A DNA stretch of 64,000 nt, taken from assembly GCA_963693285.1 (NCBI GenBank), contig OY848928.1, forward strand, positions 1,984,501-2,048,500, in the 5' to 3' direction. Origin of the DNA: Xestospongia muta. Its lineage: Eukaryota; Porifera; Demospongiae; Haplosclerida; Petrosiidae. Under the pieces are notes generated by a model. That model ran no database searches, had not been told where the DNA came from, and saw nothing but the letters and a program-made list of their open reading frames with translations. Within the stretch, counting starts at the first letter, position 1, and each line of letters starts with the position of its first letter. The position numbers were made by a program, and so were the translations under genes. Of the stretch, positions 55,233-64,000 are shown in pieces.

Positions 55233-57487
55233 TCATGTATTGCACCTGAATAGTTTGTGAGAGATTATATTCTGAACATTACAGATAGTATCTTCTTTAC
55301 ACTTCTTGTCACATCTCTCTCCAGGCTTACTTTTGCCATACTTATTAAAGTAGTACTTTTGAACTAACACATCATGCTGGTAAAACCTGCATTAAAACTA
55401 TTACTATCATTAATGCTATAAATAACAGTTACCTTTCAACAAGAGAACCCCATGATTCTGGTGAGATGTCTGACATACCATACTCTTTAGTCGCTATGTA
55501 TGACAGCTCAAATTGTGGAGGTGTTGAACCAGTTCTTGCCATCTTTAGTTAAAGAAGCACGTATGACAGATAAAGTCTGATTGGTGGTACCATTAGCCTT
55601 AGTGAGATTGAGGTAATATTGTTTATAGTCCAAGAATTTATAGGAGCTTTTGTCCAAGGTGTATATATATATACACTCGAAATGAAGGATTACTATGACC
55701 ATAAGGAGTAACAGATGGAGACAGCAACACAACACCATGTAAACCATCTTCATCCTGAATCTAATAAGAAATAAGGTGATGGTGAGCTATCCAACATATA
55801 CATACCAGCTCAAATTCATCATGATGTATGTGACCCATTATCATTCCTATAATAGTCCTCTTGTACTTCTTTGTTATTCTTAATATCCATTCTCCATATG
55901 ATGACTGGGAAGTGGTAGTACCTGGTGGTACATGAGCTATCACCAATACCTGAATATAACTAATATTGTTTTTCCTTTAAGTACATGTGAAGTTCTGTTG
56001 ACAATGAACTTAGTTGATGAGACCTGACCATTGAGAGTTTGATTATATAAATAATGAGGAGGGTTATCACCTGAAATATAGAGTGATCATTGTGATGATA
56101 ATAGAAGGACTTAAATTAAAAGAGAATGATCATTACATTATAATAATATTTAAAGACAGTTACTACATTGCAGTATTGATTATGAAGCAGTTGATGTACC
56201 ATTTTTATATTAACCCTCATTACTTTCTATATGGGTGAGTGTTACAGTACTTGGTTTGTGTCTGCATGCATGACGTTCCAAAATCACAGGCAATAAGGTA
56301 GAGTTAATTGCTCCCAAAAAATTACTGTGTTGTAATATGGAATCATCTACATTTTCAACATAGGAGTTTCTTTAAATGCTTTGTTCTTAAGTTATGGTGA
56401 TTTTACTTACCTCATTCAGATAAAAGCTTCGTGTCTATGCATATTTGATAAATATTACTTATTATATTATAAGACCAATTTACTTGTACATGTTAGTGAC
56501 TTGGTCAAGGAGTCTATTCTATCTACTTTATGTTTTGGTTTTATGAAGAGGAATTATATTTTGGGGTTAATGCAATTTTGGTTTGATGGTTGAAATGTTA
56601 ACTATTTTCTGTTGCAATTACTAGTGAGACAAGCAATTTAGCTTAACAAACAGAGCCTTAAAGAACTGCTGCTATTAATAAGACAAATCCTATTTGTGTC
56701 ACATCAATATTGTGGTTAAACTATTGTCAATTGACATTCTTATGGCATAGCTTCTATAGATATATAGAATTATAGCAATAATTTACATATTGTCATAGAT
56801 AATCATATTACGATTGCATCAGTTTGAAACAATCCCTGTTGACTATTTTATTCAGCAAGTTTTCATAAGTGACAGTGATCACTGCCACTATACATGAAAA
56901 CTTGCTGAATAAACTACGAGGCCAACTAACATTATGGTATCATACTATATATATAGTTGCTACAAGGGTTTCACACTTTGGTGTCTTTTATGTTAGAGTG
57001 GCAATTGAATAAGAAAGGGAATTTGGTGATGCTATGGCTATTCTATTACAGTAAGAATCCTTGTTGTATGCATTATATACCTGTGTATATAATAATGTCA
57101 GGATCAACATCTCGTATTGTTTCCAAAAATAGATCAAATGTTGAGAGTGGAAGATCACAATTATATTCACCATACAATTATTATTAACTATACTTTTTTG
57201 TAGAAAAGATCAAAGTGGACATCACTAAATTGAAGTATTGTCAATTTGCTCTCATTTTTTGGATTTTAGGATTAGGTATTCCTGATGAGGCTGGTTTCTT
57301 TTTTATCAGAAAGCTTGGCAGTTTCTTCTGATCCATAGACAAATGTTGAGCTGGGTAACGTGAACAAAACTGAAGTGCTACACACAGACTGTGTGGCTTA
57401 ATTAGTACATGAGCCATAGTATATAATACCTATGAGAAAGGGTTAAATAAATAGTGAAAGAGTGCAAGTTACTAAGCTCACTGCTGA
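55233..57487 (-). pseudogene. SMPD1-like copy C with internal exon loss
   Basis: The C-terminal exons are present (stop at 55233), including GHIHHDEFEL (His replacing Thr in the second position of GHTH). At about 55960 the sequence jumps from the VIAHVPPGTT exon's upstream intron straight to the GDNPPHD/GNH exon, so the exons for GLRIISINS and the following helix are missing. A TATATATATA insertion lies in the YTLDKSS exon near 55667. Further 5' are the YGEYNCDLPLSTFDLFLE exon (about 57070-57180), a LQFSDVHFDPFY exon (about 57205-57260) and a saposin-tail exon (about 57300-57420). A Cys-rich exon between them is deleted. Nonfunctional. Confidence 0.78.
56847..56913. repeat. Short inverted repeat in copy C
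   Basis: tttattcagcaagttttcat and its complement atgaaaacttgctgaataaa flank an agtgacagtgatcactgcca centre. The equivalent place in the next copy (near 60265) lacks this and about 350 bp of surrounding sequence. Confidence 0.7.
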
Positions 57488-58181
57488 TCAAACTCTTTAT
57501 GGACCTTTTAATTGTCACCTAACTGAATACCATGTATTGCCTTAAATTTTGTTATTAATATGTTGATTATAATTATTTAAACATACTGAAGTATTAAAGT
57601 TTATATAGTCCATGATTAATAGATTATGAATGGTTGCAAACATTATGTTTCATATATTGCATCTGAATAGCTTGTGAGAGATTATATTTTGAACAGTACA
57701 GATAATATCTTCTTTACACTTCTTGTCACATCTCTCTCCAGGCTTGCTTTTGCCATACTTATTGAAGTAGTACTTTTGAACTAACTCTTTATGCTGGTAA
57801 AACCTGCATTAAAACTATTAGTATCATTAATGCTATAAATAACAGTTACCTTTCGACAAGAGAACTCCATGATTCTGGTGAGATGTCTGACATACCATGC
57901 TCTTTAGTCGCTATGTATGACAGCTCAAATTGTGGAGGTGTTGAACCAGTTCTTGCCATCTCTAATTAAAGAAGTATGTATGAGAGATAAAGTCTGATTG
58001 GTGGTACCATTAGCCTTAGTGAGATTGAGGTGATATTGTTTATAGTCCAAGAATTTGTAGGAGCTTTTGTCCAAGGTGTACACTCGAAATGAAGGATTAC
58101 TATGACCATAAGGAGTAACAGGTGGAGACAGCAAACAACACCATGTAAACCATCTTCATCCTGAATCTAATAAAAAATAAG
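57488..58181 (-). pseudogene. SMPD1-like fragment D1 (last three exons)
   Basis: The segment begins with metallothionein 3' flank (AAACTCTTTATGGACC) joined to the saposin-side flank of copy C. It then carries only the last three SMPD1-like exons (stop near 57650). The exon with YTLDKSSYKFLDYKQYHLNL has the same 2-bp loss as copy B near 58130. It ends at about 58181, where metallothionein intron 2 sequence begins. It is a recombination by-product. Confidence 0.78.
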
Positions 58182-58443
58182 GTTAGAAACTGTTTATTTT
58201 AGTTACACCCTTCCTTAGGTGTATTTTTAATAGAACAGCTGTATTAAATATCTAATAATTATGACCTTTTCCCTTACAACAGAAGACTGTAAATGTGGCC
58301 CTGAATGCAAATGCTCTAGTGACTGCAGTGGATATTGTTGCCCTTGTATTTGTTCAGGCTGTCCTGGAGAAGGAAAATGCCAGTGCGGTGATACATGCAA
58401 ATGTGACATAGGGTGTTGTGAAGCCTCTAAACGTCTAGCCTAA
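58182..58443 (+). pseudogene. Orphan metallothionein exon 3 (copy 4)
   Basis: Only the end of intron 2 and the third exon (58286-58443) of a metallothionein are present. The exon is intact: CKCGPECKCSSDCSGYCC through EASKRLA and stop, with one Asn-to-Tyr change near the CC. Exons 1-2 and the promoter are missing because the module was cut inside intron 2. Confidence 0.85.
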
Positions 58444-58659
58444 TTAACATAAAACTCTTTATGGACCTTTAAATTGTCACCTAACTAATACCTTTAATGT
58501 ATTACAATAATGTATCACCACCTCAAGTTTGGTTATATGTTGATTACAATTTTAAACACACTAAAGTATTAAAAATGTTGATTATAATTATTTAAACACA
58601 TTGAAGTATTAAAGTTTATAGTCCATGATTAATAGTTTAAGAATGGTACATGGATTATG

Positions 58660-61075
58660 TTTCATGTATTGCACCTGAAGAGCTTGTGAGAGATTATATT
58701 CTGAACAGTACAGATAATATCTTCCTTACACTTCTTATCTTCCTTACACTTCTGTTGAACCAGTTCTTGCCATCTCTAAATTAAAGAAGCACATATGAGT
58801 GATAAAGTCTGATTGGTGGTAGGTACCATTAGCCTTAGTGAGATTGAGGTGATATTGTTTATAGTCCAAGAATTTGTAGGAGCTTTTGTCTAAGGTGTAC
58901 ACTCGAAATGAAGGATTACTATGACCATAAGGAGTAACAGATGGAGACAGCAACACAACACCATGTAAACCATCTTCATCCCGAATCTAATAAGAGATAA
59001 GGTAATGGTGAGCTATCCAACATGTACATACCAGCTCAAATTTATCATGATGTGTGTGACTTATTATCATTCCTATAATAGTCCTCTTGTACTTCTTTGT
59101 TATTCTTAATATCCATTCTCCATATGATGACTGGGAAGTGGTAGTACCTGGTGGTACATGAGCCATCAACAATACCTGAATATAACTAATAATAATAACG
59201 AGATAAAAATTATGAGCTTCTCACTACCTTTTCATTGTTGTTTTCTGCTTGTGACAATGTCTTTTCAACCCAGTCTATTTGTTGATGGTAATAAGAATTG
59301 TTTTTATTTAGAAAGGAATAAAAGTTTAAAACATATCTGATAAATAGAGCATAAAATTCACAGAATTATTTTATTTTACTAACCCATAGTCAGAGTTAAT
59401 AGATATAATGCGAAGTCCTTCATGTATTTTCATTGTATAATATCCACCAGTTGCTATAGTTTGTAAAGCTTCTTGTGGAAATGATACCCATTCTTGCCAG
59501 TATTCAGCAATAGATTTCAATATATCCTATTTAGTACTATAATCAAAGATTATTATAATAAACTACTTACTTGATATAATGGCAGTTCAGCTAAAAATTC
59601 ACTTTCATCAGGAAATGTCTCTTTAAGTTTAAGGAAAATATCAAGGTTCTTGTATGAATGTTATATACAAATTATTCTTACCGTGGTTACCAATTGTTGG
59701 ATATTGTTTTTCCTTTATATACATGTGAAGTTCTGTTGACAATGAACTTAGTTGATGAGACCTGACCATTGAGAGTTTGATTATATAAATAATGAGGAGG
59801 GTTATCACCTGAAATATAGAGCGATCATTGTGATGATAATAGAACTTAAATTAAAAGAGAATGATCATTATATTATAATAATATTTAAAGACAGTTACTA
59901 CATTGTAGTATTGATTATGAAGTAGTTGATGTACCATTTTTATATTAATCCTCATTACTTTCTGTATGGGTGAGTGTTACAGTACTTGGTTTGTGTCTGC
60001 ATGCATGACTGTTCCAAAATCACAAGCAATAAGGTAGAGTTAATTGCTCCCAAAAAATTACTGTGTTGCAATATGGAATCATCTACATTTTCAACATAGG
60101 AATTTCTTTAAATGCTTTGTTCTTAAGTTATGGTGATTTTACTTACCTCATTCAGATAAAAGCTTCATGTTGATGCATATTTGATAAATATTACTTATTA
60201 TATTACAAGACCAATTTACTTGTACATGTTAGTGACTTGGTCAAGGAGAATTTTCTATCTACTTAAACTACGAGGCCAACTAACATTATGGTATCATACT
60301 ATATATATAGTTGCTACAAGGGTTTCACACTTTGGTGTCTTTTATGTTAGAGTGGCAATTGAAAAAGAAAAGGGAATTTAGTAATGCTATGGCTATTCTA
60401 TTACAGTAAGAATGCTTGTTGTATGCATTGTTTACCTGTGTATATAATAATGTCAGGATCAACGTCTCGTATTGTTTCCAAAAATAGATCAAATGTTGAG
60501 AGTGGAAGATCACAATTATATTCACCATACTTTCCAGCCTCTCCCTAAATATGACATCAAAATATAAAATATCAACAATTCTTTACCGTGCCAGAATGCC
60601 AAGGCCGACAGCACAAGATTAATTTACAGTCTACTGCAGATCCCTGTATAATAATTATGGTCATAAAAATGTTTTAACAATTATTATTAATTATACTTTT
60701 TTTGTAGAAAGGATCAAAGTGGACATCACTAAATTGAAGTATTGTCAGTTTGCTCTCATTTTTTGGATTTTAGGATTAGGTATTCCTGATGAGGCTGGTT
60801 TCTTTTTTATCAGAAAGCTTGGCAGTTTCTTCTGATCCATAGACAAATGTTGAGCTGGGTAACGTGAACAAAACTGAAGTGCTACACACAGACTGTGTGG
60901 CTTAATTAGTACATGAGCCATAGTATATAATACCTATGAGAAAGGGTTAAATAAATAGTGAAAGAGTGCAAGTTACTAAGCTCACTGCTGATCCATAGGA
61001 GTCTATGATTCCTGAAGACATAAGTTGTCCACTCAAGTTTTTAGCATCAAATACATGTGAACACAATCACGAGTA
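58660..61075 (-). pseudogene. SMPD1-like copy D2, most 5'-complete but 3'-deleted
   Basis: This copy shows the fullest domain order. Reading 5' to 3': a saposin-B exon (VFDAKNLSGQLMSSGIIDSY, about 61065-60995), the saposin tail (MAHVLIKPHSLCVALQFC, about 60935-60835), a LTILQFSDVHFDPFY metal-ligand exon (about 60765-60705), a Cys-rich exon (DCKLILCCRPWHSG, about 60645-60590), YGEYNCDLPLSTFDLF (about 60546-60436), GDNPPHD..GNH (about 59809-59690), DIFLKLKETFPDESE, GLRIISINS, PPGTTTSQSS, SHTHHDKFEL (Gly to Ser in GHTH) and the YTLDKSS exon. The last two exons are fused by deletion around an 18-bp tandem repeat (58719-58754). No signal-peptide exon is visible. The order identifies the family as SMPD1-like (saposin plus phosphoesterase). 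Confidence 0.78.
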
Positions 61076-62105
61076 CCACAAGCCATTTCTTATAGAATCG
61101 AGCATCCACGCAATGTTTCCAGTTAGGTTGGGTTTCTGGTTTTGGTTGTATATTGTAGATCTGTTACATATGGAAGCTGACGATGATGAACATTCTAATT
61201 CCTAGGAATAAGGGAATTGGAACTTATCAACTGGGTCATTAATTCCCATATAACTCTGTTTAATTCAATTAGTATATAGAAAATAGAATTTGAATTGCAA
61301 TGTCTGCCCTCAACTTCCATAAATTCTAGTTGTCTTTTAGTTAAAGGATAAGTATTTGAATTTAGCTGATGTATTCACTATATACTTTGTCGTTTATTGT
61401 GTTAACAAAACTCTTTATTGTGCATATATTCTCATTTTGTCAGAAGTTGGAGCTTCTTCAAGTTTATGGAGGTCATTCAGCATTGATATTTTCTTTATTG
61501 ACTCATAATGGAGTAGTGGTATGTGATGTGTGATTAATGTAATGATCTCTCTCATGATCCGGTGTTACAGATATATACTGGATGTCATGATAGAACTATC
61601 AATGCCTTCAGATTAGATTTAACTGTTTTTTTATGAATGCAAGGTATACTGAGGAAACTAAGTTTGTTATCATTTTATCAGATCTCCCATGGTCAGCAAG
61701 ACATAGGGAAGAAGTATGTAAACCACCAGTGGGACAGTCCAAGATCAACATATTTTAATACTGATCCCTAAACACTAAAATTAAGTGTTAAAGTATGTGG
61801 CCTGAGTTTCTGACTGTCCCATTGGGGCCATGTTTGAAGATCAAACTGTCCCACTGGGCTTCCATAAGGGAGTGTTTGATCAGGCAGACTATGCCCATGA
61901 ATGGTCATCACCTTTCTTGTTTACACTGGTATTGATGACATTTTACCCAAGACAAGGACCTGAAGGGGTATTGGTCCTCCTATCACTTGTCACTGCTTGT
62001 TGTGTGTGCATAAGGGGAGGAATGGTAATAAATGCATGAGTAAAATAATCGTATTGTTTATAAACGTGACCTTATTAGTCTCCTTTCATGACTACTTAAT
62101 AATTG
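61076..62105 (+). pseudogene. ZNF106-like fragment, exons 18-19
   Basis: Begins inside ZNF106 intron 17 (GAGTACCACAAGCC). Exon 18 (about 61444-61520) has gained three bases before its donor. Exon 19 (about 61572-61645) has a changed codon (CATGATAGAACT) and an extra T in its poly-T run that shifts the frame. Exons 20-22 are deleted: at about 62105 the intron 19 sequence joins the metallothionein promoter flank. Nonfunctional. Confidence 0.8.
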
Positions 62106-62164
62106 TAACTTAATTTTATTGTATTGTATCTACAGTGACTTTTTGATTGCAATTGATAGAGTAA

Positions 62165-62300
62165 GGTTCGTAATAATGTCATGCACACTTCACACTTGTC
62201 ACGTTTTGGTCTGGGATGTGCACGGTTTTGCTGTGCTCGCTAGTACCGAGAGCATACACGATGCACACGGACATCGTGCACACTACTATTACTATAAAAG
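62165..62300 (+). promoter_or_regulatory. Metallothionein 5 promoter
   Basis: The MRE-like series is partly eroded: the TGCGCACGG motif is TGTGCACGG here, while the TGCACAC copies and TATAAAAG (62293-62300) persist. Confidence 0.65.
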
Positions 62301-62375
62301 TGCAGTATAAGACTCAGCACTCAAAAGTATTAACAAAGATATAACAACTTAGAAGAAATTTGGAAAGAGAAGATT

Positions 62376-62931
62376 ATGGCAGATTGTACAAAATGCAGTG
62401 AGTTTGGATATAGATATATAATTGAACGTTGTAAGGCATTTATTGATCATTCTTTTCACAGTCAATTGTATATGCGGTCCTGACTGTAAATGCTCAGCTG
62501 ACTGTTCTGGTTCTTGCTGTCCTTGCACTTGCTCTAGTTGTGATGGTTCATCTTGTAGCTAGGGTGACAAATGTCAGTGCACCAAGGGCTGTTGTGATAA
62601 AGCCACCTGTACCAAATGCAGTAAGCAAAAGTTTTCTAATTAATGTCTCAATACGCCTTTGATTAGTAGATTAGAAATCGTTTATTTTAGTTACACCCTT
62701 CCTTAGGTGTATTTTTAATAGAACAGCTGTATTAAATATCAAATAATTTTGACCTTTTCTCTTACAACAGAAGACTGTAAATGTGGCCCTGAATGCAAAT
62801 GCTCTAGTGACTGCAGTGGAAATTGTTGCCCTTGTATTTGTTCAGGCTGTCCAGAAGAAGGTAAATGCCAGTACGGTGATACATGCAAATGTGACAAAGG
62901 ATGTTGTGAAGCCTCTAAACGTCTAGCCTAA
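62376..62931 (+). pseudogene. Metallothionein copy 5 with premature stop
   Basis: Exons 62376-62397, 62462-62620 and 62774-62931 align with the intact copies, but the codon at 62560-62562 is TAG where the others have TGT (Cys41). The second domain also has a Cys-to-Tyr change (GKCQYGDTCKC). Splice signals and the promoter remain. Only a 40-residue, half-domain peptide could be made, so this is a decaying copy. The second domain would need internal initiation to be expressed. Confidence 0.88.
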
Positions 62932-63163
62932 TTAACATAAAACTCTTTATGGACCTTTAAATTGTCACCTAACTAATACCTTTAATGTATTACAATTATG
63001 TATCACAATAATGTATCACCACCTCAAGTTTGGTTGTTTGTTGATTATAATTATTTAAACACGCTAAAGTATTAAATATGTTGAATATAATTATTTAAAC
63101 ACATTGAAGTATTAAAGTTTATAGTCCATGATTAACAGATTAAGAATGATGCATGGATTATGT

Positions 63164-64000
63164 TTCATGTATTGCACCTGAAGAGTTTGTGAGAGATTAT
63201 ATTCTGAACAGTACAGATAATATCTTCTTTACACTTCTTGTCACATCTCTCTCCAGGCTTACTTTTGCCATACTTATTAAAGTAGTACTTTTGAACTAAC
63301 ACATCATGCTGGTAAAACCTGCATTAAAACTATTACTATCATTAATTAATGCTATAAATAACAGTTACCTTTCAACAAGAGAACCCCATGATTCTGGTGA
63401 GATGTCTGACATATCATACTCTTCAGTCGCTATGTATGACGCTAAAATTGTGGAGGTGTTGAACCAGTTCTTGCCATTTCTAATTAAAGAAGCATGTATG
63501 AGAGATAAACTCTGATTGGTGGTAGGTACCATTAGCCTTAGTGAGATTGAGGTGATATTGTTTATAGTTCAAGAATTTGTAGGAGCTTTTGTCCAAGGTG
63601 TACACTCGAAATGAAGGATTACTATGACCATAAGGAGTAACAGATGGAGACAGCAATACACCACCATGTAAACCATCTTCATCCTGAATCTAATAAGAGA
63701 TAAGGTAATGGTGAGCTATCCAACATGTACATACCAGCTCAAATTTATCATGATGTGTGTGACCCATTATCATTCCTATAATAGTCCTCTTGTACTTCTT
63801 TGTTATTCTTAATATCCATTCTCCATATGATGACTGGGAAGTGGTAGTACCTGGTGGTACATGAGCTATCAACAATACCTGAATATAACTAATAATAATA
63901 ACGAGATGAAAATTATGAGCTTCTCACTACCTTTTCATTGTTGTTTTCTGCTTGTGACAATGTCTTTTCAACCCAGTCTATTTGTTGATGGTAATAAGAA
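63164..64000 (-). pseudogene. SMPD1-like copy E (continues past window end)
   Basis: The last exons of another SMPD1-like copy, stop at 63164, running off the window in the NNNEK exon. The exon at about 63370-63482 has lost bases in the QFELSY region, so that TTT TAG creates a stop (near 63443) and shifts the frame. The VIAHVPPGTT / GHTHHDKFEL exon and the YTLDKSS exon are open. The 5' part lies beyond 64000, so whether the parental intact gene is nearby cannot be told. Confidence 0.75.

Overview
The window looks like an animal nuclear genome, most probably a demosponge of the Amphimedon type. This is inference from AT-rich DNA, many very short introns (about 40-60 bp) with GT..AG ends, and a gene set typical of early metazoans: RING/B-box/filamin/NHL TRIM proteins, TRAF-like proteins with tandem MATH domains, GKAP1, a ZNF106-type zinc-finger/WD40 protein, metallothioneins and acid-sphingomyelinase-like genes. 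No bacterial, organellar or viral gene organisation was seen.

Region 1 (1-32 kb) opens with the 3' part of an unrecognised multi-exon gene (43-2187). It then holds a cluster of two kinds of predicted RING E3 ligase in opposite orientation. TRIM-NHL genes lie on + (2591-4777, 6619-9299, 29700-31886, plus wrecks at 5610-6177 and 22975-23596). TRAF-like genes with RING, TRAF-type zinc fingers and six MATH domains lie on - (10513-14067, 24279-27833, plus a pseudogene at 17609-20057). The cluster grew by segmental duplication: about 17.5-23.0 kb matches 24.2-29.7 kb. The TRIM pseudogene at 22975 is a chimera of two different TRIM genes. One duplicate carries an insertion of about 0.86 kb whose empty site is preserved in the other. 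A decayed pogo/Tigger-like transposase lies at 15.1-15.9 kb.

Region 2 (32-44.7 kb) is single-copy in style. A 12-exon GKAP1 orthologue (-) is head-to-head, 182 bp apart, with a 22-exon ZNF106-like gene (+). ZNF106 is followed by a 3-exon, 36-cysteine metallothionein (+), and then by the 3' exons of an SMPD1-like acid sphingomyelinase (-).

Region 3 (44.7-64 kb) is a nested tandem array made from pieces of Region 2. The module [ZNF106 3' part - metallothionein - SMPD1-like 3' part] is repeated about five times with progressively shorter ZNF106 pieces, internal deletions and chimeric junctions near 44740, 51850, 57488, 58182 and 61075. Three metallothionein copies are intact, one is an orphan last exon and one has a premature stop. 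Each 5'-complete copy keeps a promoter with metal-response-element-like motifs and a TATA box. The SMPD1-like and extra ZNF106 pieces look like passengers. The most striking biology is therefore (i) copy-number amplification of a metal-responsive metallothionein with its promoter, and (ii) a rapidly turning-over TRIM/TRAF E3-ligase cluster that may serve signalling or innate immunity.

Exon boundaries were read by eye from splice signals and paralogue comparison. No alignment or database search could be run.
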